NCBI GenBank assembly: GCA_017436675.1
Contig: JAFSCS010000008.1
Span: 1 to 38,522 of the forward strand
Reading direction: 5' to 3'
DNA: 38,522 nucleotides
From: Clostridia bacterium
GTDB lineage: Bacteria > Bacillota > Clostridia > Oscillospirales > CAG-382
Within the stretch, counting starts at the first letter, position 1. Each line of letters starts with the position of its first letter. The translations under genes were made by a program, and so were the position numbers. Positions 1 to 7,724 of the stretch are shown piece by piece. The notes beneath the pieces are model-generated. The model was given only the letters and a program-made list of their open reading frames with translations. It searched no databases and was not told the DNA's origin.

Positions 1-74
1 AAAAATATTACTGCACCGTACTTACCGAGTGCTTGTTTTTCCTTTAAGAAGAGCACCCTTTACTCTTCAATTAC

Positions 75-102
75 ATTATATCACCCCCCCGCAAAATGTC
101 AA
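75..102 (-). promoter_or_regulatory. Leftward sigma-A-type promoter
   Basis: On the minus strand TTGACA (97-102) is followed after 16 bases by TATAAT (75-80), with a TG one base upstream of the -10. The spacer carries a run of seven G. It would drive a gene leaving the window on the left. An open frame on the minus strand runs from a GTG at 54-56 to the window edge, but its ribosome binding site is poor, so I do not call it. Confidence 0.6.
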
Positions 103-131
103 TAGGTTTTATCAACTCCAAATGTAAACAA

Positions 132-228
132 TTTATGAACATTATGAACAAATTATGAACAAACACCGCATATTCGGCGCGAAGCGGTAAATATGAGCAC
201 TTTTTCATTGCGAACTAAATTATGAACA
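132..228. repeat. Short repeats of TTATGAAC
   Basis: The octamer TTATGAAC occurs three times in close succession (132-160) and once more at about 219-227. It sits upstream of the leftward promoter. It resembles neither a good DnaA box (TTATCCACA) nor a site I recognise; it could be an operator or chance AT-rich repetition. Confidence 0.35.
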
Positions 229-760
229 AAAGCCCCCCCGTCCACACCGCCTCCATAACCGCCTTCCGCCAACAGCGCCCGCACGCCGCCACACCTCCGC
301 CTTCACTCCCCACGCCCAACTCACCCTCCGCCCGCAGCGCCTCCACAACCGCCTTCCGCCCACACCGCCCGCACGCCGCCACACCCTCCGCACCACTCCC
401 CGCAACCAACCTCCCAACACCCACTAATGTCAATGTCTCCCCATATCTCACTCCTCTGCCTTATTTTTCCTGCCTCGCCCGCACTCCCGCGCACTCCCTC
501 ACACATCCCACACACCCCACACCCGCACCCCTCCGCACCCAATCCAAACAACCATCCTCCCAACAACCTCCCAATATATCCCACGATGTCAAATTTCCCC
601 CATATCCCAAAAGGATGTTTTTTCTCACGAAAAAACTCCATTTTTATTAAAATCCCCTCACCCCCAACCTCACACTTCCTTAACCCACGCCCCAACCTCG
701 TCCCCCACTCGTCCCGCCCACGCCGCTTTTCCATCATCACGCCCGACTCTACCGCAAAAC
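222..760. other. C-rich, G-poor non-coding low-complexity region
   Basis: The plus strand is dominated by C with A and T and has very little G after about 400. The open frames here are low-complexity (Pro/Ser/Thr/His on plus, Gly/Arg on minus) and have no ribosome binding site, so they look like composition artefacts. A similar C-rich block closes the window at 38398-38522. Function unknown. Confidence 0.6.
241..390. repeat. Two-copy tandem repeat, 90-bp period
   Basis: Bases 241-300 and 331-390 align with few differences, sharing for example GCCTTCCGCC at 261-270 and 351-360 and GCACGCCGCCACACC after each. The period is 90 bases. It lies wholly within the C-rich region. Confidence 0.7.
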
Positions 761-764
761 AACA

Positions 765-803
765 AACTCTACCATCGGTAGAGTTGCCATTTTTGGCTTT
801 TTT
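765..803 (+). terminator. Hairpins with T-run upstream of rimM promoter
   Basis: AACTCTACC (765-773) pairs with GGTAGAGTT (777-785) across a 3-base loop. A second small hairpin, GCCA/TGGC (786-797), is followed directly by six T. Together they look like a rightward intrinsic terminator, although no rightward gene precedes them in the window. Confidence 0.35.
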
Positions 804-875
804 CCGCCATTTTATATCAAAAAACAGAATCATTTCTTCCCCAAATAGTACTTTCGTGCTTTGCAAAAGAAACTA

Positions 876-904
876 TTGCAAAAAAATGCGATCGGTGTTA
901 TAAT
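876..904 (+). promoter_or_regulatory. Promoter of the rimM-trmD operon
   Basis: TTGCAA (876-881), a 17-base spacer and TATAAT (899-904), with an extended -10 TG at 896-897. It lies about 37 bases before the rimM start and fits a sigma-A promoter. Confidence 0.75.
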
Positions 905-927
905 GACAATGTATATTTATAAATATA

Positions 928-939
928 GGAGAAAACTCC
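928..939 (+). promoter_or_regulatory. rimM ribosome binding site in a small hairpin
   Basis: AGGAG (928-932) precedes the rimM ATG at 941. GGAG (929-932) can pair with CTCC (936-939) around an AAAA loop, so the site is part of a 4-bp hairpin that could slow translation initiation. The hairpin is short and may be weak. Confidence 0.45.
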
Positions 940-940
940 G

Positions 941-1432
941 ATGAAAAGATATCTTGAGGCGGGCAGACTCACCTCCCAACGCGGTATCGTAGGCGAGCTT
1001 CGTTTCGATTGCTGGTGTGACAGCCCCGATTTTTTGAAAAACGTAAAAACCTTCTATCTTGATGAAAACGGTGAAAAGCCCCTATCTGTGAAGACCTATC
1101 GCCCGACCATCCCGTCGATAGTGTTTGAAAATAGGGAATCACGCGAAACAACGCTTGACCTCGTAGGAAAAACGATATATTTCGACCGTAACGACGTAAA
1201 ATTGCCCGAGGGAACCTTCTTTAACGATGACCTCATCGGAGTTGACGTCTATTCTGCCGACGACGGAAAATTGATGGGCAAGCTCACGCGCATCGACGAG
1301 GGCAAAATGTACCCCCTCTATTATGTCGAGGGCGAGAAAAAATACCTCATCCCCGGAATAAAAGAGTTCGTGAAAGAGATAAGTCTCGAAACGGGAATAA
1401 AAATAAAATTTATCGAAGGACTTGATATATGA
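941..1432 (+). CDS. rimM: 16S rRNA processing protein RimM
   Basis: This gene encodes 163 residues. RimM is a cytoplasmic maturation factor for the 30S subunit that binds ribosomal protein S19 and the 16S rRNA 3' domain. The N-terminal half carries the typical opening (GRLTSQRGIVGELRF, close to the family pattern G-x-hGhkGE), and the C-terminal half is the PRC-barrel domain, including FFNDDLIGVDVY and the later YYVEGEKKYLIPGI stretch. The length is normal for the family. It is the first gene of the operon, has its own promoter and ribosome binding site, and its TGA overlaps the trmD ATG (ATGA), which suggests translational coupling. The rpsP and KH-domain genes that often precede rimM in Firmicutes are absent here; non-coding DNA lies upstream instead. 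Confidence 0.93.
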   Translation: MKRYLEAGRLTSQRGIVGELRFDCWCDSPDFLKNVKTFYLDENGEKPLSVKTYRPTIPSIVFENRESRETTLDLVGKTIYFDRNDVKLPEGTFFNDDLIGVDVYSADDGKLMGKLTRIDEGKMYPLYYVEGEKKYLIPGIKEFVKEISLETGIKIKFIEGLDI

Positions 1433-2124
1433 AATTCACCGTGCTGACGCTGTTTCCCGAAATGATGAAAACGATCTTTAACGAGAGTATAATCGGACGA
1501 GCAGTGAAAAACGGAATTCTGAAAATAAACGTCGTGAATATCCGCGACTATACGACCGATAAGCATCGCCGTGTCGATGACTCCCCATATGGCGGCGGCT
1601 TCGGTATGGTAATGTCTTGCCAGCCGATCGTCGATTGCTATAGAGATGTGACGCAGGGCAGAAACGTCAAAACACTCTATATGTCGCCTCAAGGCAGAGT
1701 GTTCGACGAAAATGCCGCAGTAGAGCTGTCGAAAGAAGACGAAATAGTGATCCTTTGCGGACACTATGAGGGCGTCGATGAACGCGCGCTCGAAATTTTG
1801 AACGTCGAGGAGTATTCCGTCGGTAACTATGTCTTAACAGGCGGAGAGCTGCCCGCAGCAATAATAGTCGATGCTGTCGGCAGACTTGTTGACGGAGTGC
1901 TGCCCGATCCCTCGTGCTACGAAGATGAAAGTATATTCAGCGGACTTCTCGAATACCCCCAATATACTCGCCCCGAGGAATATGAGGGAAAGCGTGTGCC
2001 CGAAATTTTGCTCAGCGGCCACCACGCAAATATCCAAAAATGGAAAAAAGAACAGTCAATAGAACGAACGAAACAAAAACGTCCCGACCTCTTTGAAAAG
2101 TGGCTCGAGACTAACGAAAAATAA
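1429..2124 (+). CDS. trmD: tRNA (guanine-N1-)-methyltransferase TrmD
   Basis: TrmD transfers a methyl group from S-adenosylmethionine to N1 of G37 in tRNAs and helps keep the reading frame. The 231-residue product has the family's SPOUT trefoil-knot fold signatures: the N-terminal FTVLTLFPEM, PYGGGFGMVM near residue 54, GHYEGVDERA and then YVLTGGELPA in the SAM-binding knot. The length is that of ordinary bacterial TrmD, and no key motif is missing. It starts inside the rimM stop codon. In many Firmicutes rplS follows; here a membrane protein follows after 13 bases, so the usual order rimM-trmD-rplS is broken. Confidence 0.95.
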   Translation: MKFTVLTLFPEMMKTIFNESIIGRAVKNGILKINVVNIRDYTTDKHRRVDDSPYGGGFGMVMSCQPIVDCYRDVTQGRNVKTLYMSPQGRVFDENAAVELSKEDEIVILCGHYEGVDERALEILNVEEYSVGNYVLTGGELPAAIIVDAVGRLVDGVLPDPSCYEDESIFSGLLEYPQYTRPEEYEGKRVPEILLSGHHANIQKWKKEQSIERTKQKRPDLFEKWLETNEK

Positions 2125-2137
2125 AAGGAGAACGACC

Positions 2138-3913
2138 GTGAACAGCTCAGGTGGTGAATACAAAAGAATAATTTCCTCGATCTGCAACGCAGTTTCGGGT
2201 TTTTGTGAATTTCTCGGCGAGCAGTTCAGATCCTCCGCCTTGAATTCGGCGATCGAACGTGCCGGACTGGGTACACGATCGATCGAGCTTCGCCGAAAGT
2301 GCGTCAGAGCGATCGAAAAAACTACTGTCGCAAAAGCATATTCCGGCTTGGTGTCGAATATGCTCTCCGCCTCGTCGAGAGTGTACGGAACGTTCCTCTT
2401 GACCTTCGGATTGTATATATTGTTGATCTTCCTCGTGAAAAGATTTGCCTTCTCCGAGATGGGAGAAGATCAAAGTGACGTCATACTTGCTTGCGGCTTG
2501 ATCCTCGCAGGCTTGCCCATCTTCATTATCGATCGCTCGATCTCAACTCTCTTGCGCTCAAGTAAAATAACGAGTTACCTGCTGACAAAGGTCTTCGCGG
2601 TACGCGGCGCAACGCTGAAGCCCTGCGAAAAAACAGGCGTCGGCTACGTCGCATCGCTCATCCTCGGATTGCTTTGCGGAAGCTTGACGATATTCTTTTC
2701 TCCGCTGACGATCTTTCTGATCCTTGTCGTCGTGTTGACGGCAATGCTCGTACTCGCATCCCCCGAAAGCGGCGTTGCACTTCTTTTTATGCTTTTGCCC
2801 TTCTTGGATACGTTGCCGTTGCTTTTCGCCGTAATTATTGTCCTCCTTTCTTTGAGCTGGAAGGTCTTGAGCTTGAAGCGAACGCTCCACTTTAAAGCGA
2901 TCGACTATACCGTCTTGGTCTTTTCGTTTCTTGTGCTCGTCTTTGGAACGCTTTCGTTCCGAATGTCCGACGGCTTTAAGAATTCAATGATATTGCTCGT
3001 ATTCGTGCTTTCGTATTTTGCCGTAACTCAACTCGTTGTAAATAACGAAACGTTCTATTGCTGTATAAGATCGTTCCTTCTCGGAAACCTTATAACCTCC
3101 TTGATAACGATCCTTCAATTCGTTTCGAGCATCGACCACGTGCCGTACTCAAAATATATCATAATTAATTTCACCCCCGAATATTCAGTCGTAATGCTCA
3201 TCGTAATAGCTTTACCTTTGATGCTCGGCAGAATGCAGTATGCATCCTCGAAGCTCATGGCGGCAACAGCTTTTTTGCTTACGACCGCTGCTTTGGTGCT
3301 TTGTCCGCCCGATTCCTATTGGTTCGTCGCGATCATAACGTTCTTTGTCGCCGTGTTTACAGTTTCGAAAAAAGGCTTTCTCGTCGTGCTTTTCATAACC
3401 CTCGCGAGCGTCGCCGCAGGAAACTTCTTCCTGCCCGAATCAATAAGAGCAACAGTAATCGACTCTCTCTTGCAAATGATCGAGCCGTATAAAGCATATT
3501 TTAATGCCCCATACGCAACGTATACACATCTGTTTGAGGGCGTAGGCTACGGTGACGTATCATTCAACTTTTCGACGGTAATGCTTGATCCGACAACCGC
3601 CCAAAAGCCCATCAGCTCGCTTTCCTATCTCTTGTCGAGCGGCGGCGTCGTAACAGCCCTCTCCTACCTTTCCATATTGGTCGGCGTAATAATGAATACG
3701 ATGACCTCGCTTCATCGCGGCATAAAAAGAAAAATGAAAACGATAATAAAAATGCTCTCTTGTGCGCTGTTTGCGATGCTTCTCGAGAGCACCTGCCGAA
3801 ATTACCAAGGCGGCAACACACTGACCTTGATGTTCTGGCTCGTGCTCGGCTTGATGGTCGCAGGTAATAATTGCCTCGACAAAGAGGATAGCGTCAACTC
3901 ATATATGGCATAA
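2138..3913 (+). CDS. O-antigen ligase/polymerase-like membrane protein
   Basis: I chose GTG 2138 because AAAAGGAG (2123-2130) sits seven bases before it; the frame also opens further upstream inside trmD but without a ribosome binding site. The 591-residue product has a polar N-terminal segment of about 75 residues, followed by a dozen or more hydrophobic spans. Its layout, with paired helices, a larger extracytoplasmic loop in the C-terminal third (around the FEGVGYGDVSFNFS stretch) and final helices, resembles the O-antigen ligase / Wzy polymerase superfamily. Such proteins join or extend surface glycans. The neighbour is a DUF4330 protein, and I infer that the pair acts in the cell envelope. 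There is no glycosyltransferase nearby to name a substrate. The family call is moderate; the general class of polytopic membrane protein is secure. Confidence 0.7.
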   Translation: MNSSGGEYKRIISSICNAVSGFCEFLGEQFRSSALNSAIERAGLGTRSIELRRKCVRAIEKTTVAKAYSGLVSNMLSASSRVYGTFLLTFGLYILLIFLVKRFAFSEMGEDQSDVILACGLILAGLPIFIIDRSISTLLRSSKITSYLLTKVFAVRGATLKPCEKTGVGYVASLILGLLCGSLTIFFSPLTIFLILVVVLTAMLVLASPESGVALLFMLLPFLDTLPLLFAVIIVLLSLSWKVLSLKRTLHFKAIDYTVLVFSFLVLVFGTLSFRMSDGFKNSMILLVFVLSYFAVTQLVVNNETFYCCIRSFLLGNLITSLITILQFVSSIDHVPYSKYIIINFTPEYSVVMLIVIALPLMLGRMQYASSKLMAATAFLLTTAALVLCPPDSYWFVAIITFFVAVFTVSKKGFLVVLFITLASVAAGNFFLPESIRATVIDSLLQMIEPYKAYFNAPYATYTHLFEGVGYGDVSFNFSTVMLDPTTAQKPISSLSYLLSSGGVVTALSYLSILVGVIMNTMTSLHRGIKRKMKTIIKMLSCALFAMLLESTCRNYQGGNTLTLMFWLVLGLMVAGNNCLDKEDSVNSYMA

Positions 3914-3976
3914 AAAAGTTAGCTTGAACCCACAAAATAATAGTGCCGTCGAAATGATGACACAATGGAGAATGAT

Positions 3977-4465
3977 ATGCTGAAAACAAAAACGAAAATA
4001 AACGCCGTGGATATATTCTTTATCCTTTTGGCAATAACGATCCTTGCTGCAATGTTTATGCGCAGCGGCTATGTGCTGAATCTGGTGCTCGGAAACAACT
4101 ATAACGTGACCTATACCTTGAAGCTCACCCAAATCGACAATGAGCTTGTGGAGACAGTCGCTGTCGGTGATAAGGTGAAGGAGAAGAACGAAAAAGTCTC
4201 TCTCGGAGAGATAATCGAGCTTGATGTGGCGAAAACGATAACCACCCTGACCACCGCGAGCGGAAGCAACGTTGTCGGCGAGCTTGTAGGAAAGAGCGAT
4301 ATAACGTTGACAGTCAACAGCGACGTGCTGAAAAATGAAAACGTCTACGTCCTCGGTAACGACGTTATCTTGAAAGAGGGGAATTCCTTCTACGTAACTG
4401 TGGGCGAAATATATGCAAAAGCCACAATAATTAACGTACAATTCGGCGAAATGACGAAAAAGTGA
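3977..4465 (+). CDS. DUF4330 family membrane-anchored protein
   Basis: An ATG at 3965 is in frame, but GGAG at 3967-3970 lies six bases before the second ATG at 3977, so I start there (162 residues). The product begins with a short basic segment and one membrane span (about residues 11-30, VDIFFILLAITILAAMFM), then a soluble portion rich in beta-strand-like valine and threonine stretches. This is the architecture of DUF4330 proteins, whose function is not known. It follows the O-antigen-ligase-like gene by about 60 bases, and no terminator is visible between them, so they are probably co-transcribed. The soluble part should face outward given the N-terminal anchor, though its biochemical role cannot be read from the sequence. 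Confidence 0.7.
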   Translation: MLKTKTKINAVDIFFILLAITILAAMFMRSGYVLNLVLGNNYNVTYTLKLTQIDNELVETVAVGDKVKEKNEKVSLGEIIELDVAKTITTLTTASGSNVVGELVGKSDITLTVNSDVLKNENVYVLGNDVILKEGNSFYVTVGEIYAKATIINVQFGEMTKK

Positions 4466-4504
4466 TAAAATGCCCGAAAAGCTAAAGAAAATTTAAAAAA
4501 ACAC

Positions 4505-4533
4505 TTGAAAAATCAAAGAAAATTTGTTATTAT
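4505..4533 (+). promoter_or_regulatory. Promoter of the HPr gene
   Basis: TTGAAA (4505-4510), 17-base spacer, TATTAT (4528-4533). It lies about 30 bases before the HPr start, so the HPr gene can be transcribed independently of the operon in front. Confidence 0.7.
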
Positions 4534-4564
4534 ACATACAATGTAGAATTTCGGAGGCGTTGAA

Positions 4565-4828
4565 ATGATTACAAAGGAAATTATTATACAAAATACAGTA
4601 GGGCTTCATGCAAGGCCTGCGACTTTCTTCATCCAAAAAGCCAACAGTTTTAAGAGCTCGATTTGGATCGAAAAAAACGAAAGACGCGCTAATGCGAAGA
4701 GCTTGCTTGGCGTTTTGTCCTTGGGGATAATAAAAGGCGATTCGATAAAGATCTTGGCAGACGGCGAGGACGATGCGAACGCAGTTGACGGTCTTGTAAA
4801 CTTGATCTTGACAGGCTTCAACGACTAA
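4565..4828 (+). CDS. ptsH: Phosphocarrier protein HPr
   Basis: This 87-residue protein is HPr, the small cytoplasmic phosphocarrier that takes phosphate from PEP via Enzyme I on a histidine and passes it to sugar-specific EIIA domains. The active histidine is His15 in GLHARPA. Ser46 in NAKSLLGVLSLG is the site that HPr kinase modifies in Firmicutes for carbon catabolite repression. Presence of His15 argues against the Crh paralogue, which has Gln at that place. Ribosome binding site CGGAGG lies just before the ATG. It is flanked by its own promoter and terminator, with no Enzyme I gene next to it, so it forms a single-gene unit. Confidence 0.93.
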   Translation: MITKEIIIQNTVGLHARPATFFIQKANSFKSSIWIEKNERRANAKSLLGVLSLGIIKGDSIKILADGEDDANAVDGLVNLILTGFND

Positions 4829-4845
4829 TAATTGACTTTAATTTG

Positions 4846-4869
4846 AGGACTGTTTAACAGTCCTTTTTT
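4846..4869 (+). terminator. Terminator after HPr
   Basis: AGGACTG (4846-4852) pairs with CAGTCCT (4858-4864) around a five-base loop, and the stem runs directly into six T. It is 17 bases past the HPr stop and 25 before uvrC. Confidence 0.85.
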
Positions 4870-4893
4870 GCTTATAAAAAGTGTGAGGGACCA

Positions 4894-6714
4894 ATGAAAC
4901 GAAGCGAACTACTTGAAAAAGCGAATAACCTTCCGCAAGTATCGGGCGTCTACCTGATGAAGAATAAGGACGGGAAAATAATCTACGTCGGAAAATCAAA
5001 ATCGCTTCGCAACAGAGTTACGAGCTATTTTGTGAATAGCAGCAACCATTCAATAAAAACGGCAAAAATGGTCTCCAATGTCGACGATTTTGAGTATTAC
5101 GTCACCGATAACGAAATGGAAGCGCTGGTGCTTGAGAATAAATTCATCAAGCAGCATATGCCGAAATATAACATAAAGCTGAAGGACGCAAAGGGATATC
5201 CGTATATAGTCGTCACCGACGATGAATATCCGCGCATCGACGTCACCTACAACAGAACGAAGGACGGATCGTATTTCGGACCGTTCACCTCCGTTGCAAA
5301 CGCGTGGAATATCGTCGAATCGGTAAAAAAGACCGTTCGCCTTCCGCTTTGCAAAAAGGTCTTTCCGCGTGACCTCGGAACGAAAGCGTGCTTGAATTAC
5401 CACATAAAGCAGTGCGATGGCATCTGCCTCGGGAAAATAACGAAAAGCGAGTATTTTGAATCGATCTCCGAGGCGAAGCGTCTGCTCGGCGGCGACTATA
5501 AGGCGTTAAAACGCGAATTTGAAAAGAAAATGCTCGATGCGAGTGAAGAGATGCTCTTCGAGCGTGCCGCAAAATACAGGGATTGTATGATCGCATTAAC
5601 GAAGCTCAGCGACCGCCAAAAGATAGTATCCTCGCCCGATACCAACGAGGACGTCTTCGGCTATTATACCGATGACGGCGGAAGCACCCTCACCGTGCTG
5701 ATGGTGAGAAACGGTGCGATCACCGATCGAGACAAATTCTTCTTCCGCGCCGATGAGATATTCGACAGCGAAAGCATAACCTCTTTTCTCGTAAGATTCT
5801 ACGATATGTGTGACTTCATACCGAAGACCGTAATATGCGACTATGAGCTTGAAGAAGAGGACCGTGACTTCTTGGAAAAATACCTGACCGAGAAAAACGG
5901 CTCAAAGATCAACGTCCGTGTTCCGCAGGTCGGCGACAAAAAGAAGCTTGCGCGTATGGCGTCGGAAAACGCAAGAGAATTGACGAAGGTATATAGAGAA
6001 GAATTGACAAGAGACAACGATTTTCTTTTGAAAATAACGAAATTACTCGGTCTGGAGCTCGTTCCCGAACGAATAGAGGCATACGACGCATCAAACAGCG
6101 GAGCGGAAAATACGACCGTTGGAATGATCGTCCTCGAAAACGGAAAATTTGCAAAAAAGAAATATCGCAGCTTCGGAATAAAAACGACTTTTTCCGATGA
6201 CTACGGTGCAATAAGAGAAGCGGTAATACGCCGAATGGACCACAGAAACGACGAGGGCTGGGAGCTGCCCGACCTGATGCTCATCGACGGCGGTGTCGGA
6301 CACGTCGGCGTCGTCAAGCAGACCTTGAGAGATATCGGGCTTGACCTTCCCGTTTTGGGTATGGTCAAGGACGACCACCATAAAACAAGAACACTCACCG
6401 ATGGCGAAAACGAGATCGGTATAGCCGGAATAAAGGACGTCTTCACCTTCTTCTATAAAATACAAGAGGAGGTCCACCGCTTCACCCTGTCGCGAATGGA
6501 TACGAAGCGAAGAAAAGCAGTGAAAAAAAGCAGCCTCGAGGAGATCGAGGGCATCGGCGAGAAAAAAGCAAAGATATTAAACGGTCGCTTCGGCGGTTTG
6601 AAGGGAATAAAGGAAGCGTCACTCGAGGAGCTTCTAACGGTAAAAGGTCTCACCGAGCGTGACGCAAGCAGAGTATATTCCTATTTTCATAAAGAAGAAA
6701 ACGGAGAAAGATAA
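4894..6714 (+). CDS. uvrC: Excinuclease ABC subunit UvrC
   Basis: UvrC makes the two incisions on either side of a DNA lesion in nucleotide excision repair, acting with UvrA and UvrB. The 606-residue length is typical. In order one sees the GIY-YIG nuclease domain (GVY at 18-20, YVG at 31-33, then the Arg-containing helix SLRNRV), a UVR domain for UvrB contact (around residues 205-235, LKREFEKKMLDASEEMLFERAAKYRD), the RNase H-like nuclease half with Asp in IEAYDASNSG, the LIDGG segment and DDHHKTRTL, and C-terminal helix-hairpin-helix repeats (EEIEGIGEKKAKIL and later LTVKGLTERDAS). Ribosome binding site GAGGGA precedes the ATG. It overlaps rsmD by one base (TAATG), so the following genes are probably one operon. 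Confidence 0.95.
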   Translation: MKRSELLEKANNLPQVSGVYLMKNKDGKIIYVGKSKSLRNRVTSYFVNSSNHSIKTAKMVSNVDDFEYYVTDNEMEALVLENKFIKQHMPKYNIKLKDAKGYPYIVVTDDEYPRIDVTYNRTKDGSYFGPFTSVANAWNIVESVKKTVRLPLCKKVFPRDLGTKACLNYHIKQCDGICLGKITKSEYFESISEAKRLLGGDYKALKREFEKKMLDASEEMLFERAAKYRDCMIALTKLSDRQKIVSSPDTNEDVFGYYTDDGGSTLTVLMVRNGAITDRDKFFFRADEIFDSESITSFLVRFYDMCDFIPKTVICDYELEEEDRDFLEKYLTEKNGSKINVRVPQVGDKKKLARMASENARELTKVYREELTRDNDFLLKITKLLGLELVPERIEAYDASNSGAENTTVGMIVLENGKFAKKKYRSFGIKTTFSDDYGAIREAVIRRMDHRNDEGWELPDLMLIDGGVGHVGVVKQTLRDIGLDLPVLGMVKDDHHKTRTLTDGENEIGIAGIKDVFTFFYKIQEEVHRFTLSRMDTKRRKAVKKSSLEEIEGIGEKKAKILNGRFGGLKGIKEASLEELLTVKGLTERDASRVYSYFHKEENGER

Positions 6715-7253
6715 TGAGAATAAATACAGGAAGCGCAAAAGGTACAAGGCTCGAAACACTTGAAGGAAACGATACACGCCCAACGTCCGAAAAAGTAAAA
6801 GAAGCCGTATTTTCGGCAATACAGTTCAACATTGGCGGCCGCCACGTCCTCGATCTGTTTTGTGGATGCGGTCAGCTCGGACTTGAGGCATTGAGCAGAG
6901 GCGCGGAAAGAGCAGTCCTCGTCGATAGCTCGCGTGCAGCAGTCGAAATAACGAAGCGTAACGCCCAAAGAACACACCTCTTTAGTCAGTGTGTAGTGTT
7001 GGCGTCAGATTATAAAGCGTATTTGAAAGCAACGAAGGATAAATTCAACCTCATCTTCCTCGATCCGCCTTATGAGGACGGAAAAATGGATAAGGTGCTC
7101 GATGATTTGAAGGAAAACGACGTAATCGCCGATAATGCAATAATTATTTGTGAAACAAGTGAAACAGGTGCGCCGAGAGACGACCATTTTCCGTATGCTA
7201 AAACGTATAAATACGGAAAAATAATGGTAACGATCTTTAAAACAGAGGAGTAA
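6714..7253 (+). CDS. rsmD: 16S rRNA (guanine966-N2)-methyltransferase RsmD
   Basis: This 179-residue protein is an SAM-dependent class I methyltransferase of the RsmD family, which methylates N2 of G966 in 16S rRNA. Supporting motifs are the N-terminal MRINTGSAKGTRL, the RPTSEKVKEAVFS segment, the SAM-binding LDLFCGCGQLGLEALSRGA and the catalytic DPPY motif (FLDPPYEDG). Length and motif order are as in the family. The start codon overlaps the uvrC stop, and coaD follows two bases after its stop. The rsmD-coaD pair is a standard arrangement in Firmicutes. Confidence 0.93.
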   Translation: MRINTGSAKGTRLETLEGNDTRPTSEKVKEAVFSAIQFNIGGRHVLDLFCGCGQLGLEALSRGAERAVLVDSSRAAVEITKRNAQRTHLFSQCVVLASDYKAYLKATKDKFNLIFLDPPYEDGKMDKVLDDLKENDVIADNAIIICETSETGAPRDDHFPYAKTYKYGKIMVTIFKTEE

Positions 7254-7255
7254 TT

Positions 7256-7723
7256 ATGAAAAAAACAGCATTCATCCCGGGATCGTTCGATCCGATAACG
7301 CTCGGACATTACGACCTCATCGAGAGGGCGTCAAAAATGTTTGAAAAGGTCGTCGTGGCAGTAATGATCAACGGCGAGAAAAAATTTGCCTTCTCCCCCG
7401 AGGAAAGATATCGATTTGCGGCTGATGGCTTGAAGGACCTTGAAAACGTCGAGGTCATCTATTCCGAGGGAATGGTCTGCGAGCTTGCGGCAAGTCTCGA
7501 CGCGGTGATCGTGAAGGGCGTGAGAAATACGACCGACTTCGACTATGAATATAACCTCTCGCTGATCAATCGATCCGCAGGTGACGTCGAAACTCTCCTT
7601 TTGCCCGCCTCACCCGAAACCTCGTTTATATCCTCAACGATGGTACGTGAATTTTTGCGCCTTGAAAAAGACGTAACGAAATATATACCCCAAAACACAA
7701 AAATAGAAAGCGCAGGGAAGTAA
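7256..7723 (+). CDS. coaD: Phosphopantetheine adenylyltransferase
   Basis: CoaD joins 4'-phosphopantetheine and ATP to give dephospho-CoA, the penultimate step of coenzyme A synthesis, in the cytoplasm. The 155-residue product has the nucleotidyltransferase signature near the start (PGSFDPITLGHYDLIERA, with the TxGH motif as TLGH), the KGVRNTTDFDYE substrate-binding segment, and the ISSTMVRE motif that corresponds to ISSSxVRE in the family. All expected catalytic residues are visible. It lies two bases after rsmD and is followed by a PHP gene after one base. Confidence 0.95.
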   Translation: MKKTAFIPGSFDPITLGHYDLIERASKMFEKVVVAVMINGEKKFAFSPEERYRFAADGLKDLENVEVIYSEGMVCELAASLDAVIVKGVRNTTDFDYEYNLSLINRSAGDVETLLLPASPETSFISSTMVREFLRLEKDVTKYIPQNTKIESAGK

Positions 7724-7724
7724 A

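Noticed and set aside
132..228. Possible replication origin with DnaA boxes
   Set aside because: The repeats differ from TTATCCACA at two central bases, and no dnaA or dnaN is nearby.
222..903. Long Pro/Ser-rich plus-strand frames and Gly/Arg-rich minus-strand frames
   Set aside because: They follow from base composition; no ribosome binding site, low complexity, and frames on both strands are similar.
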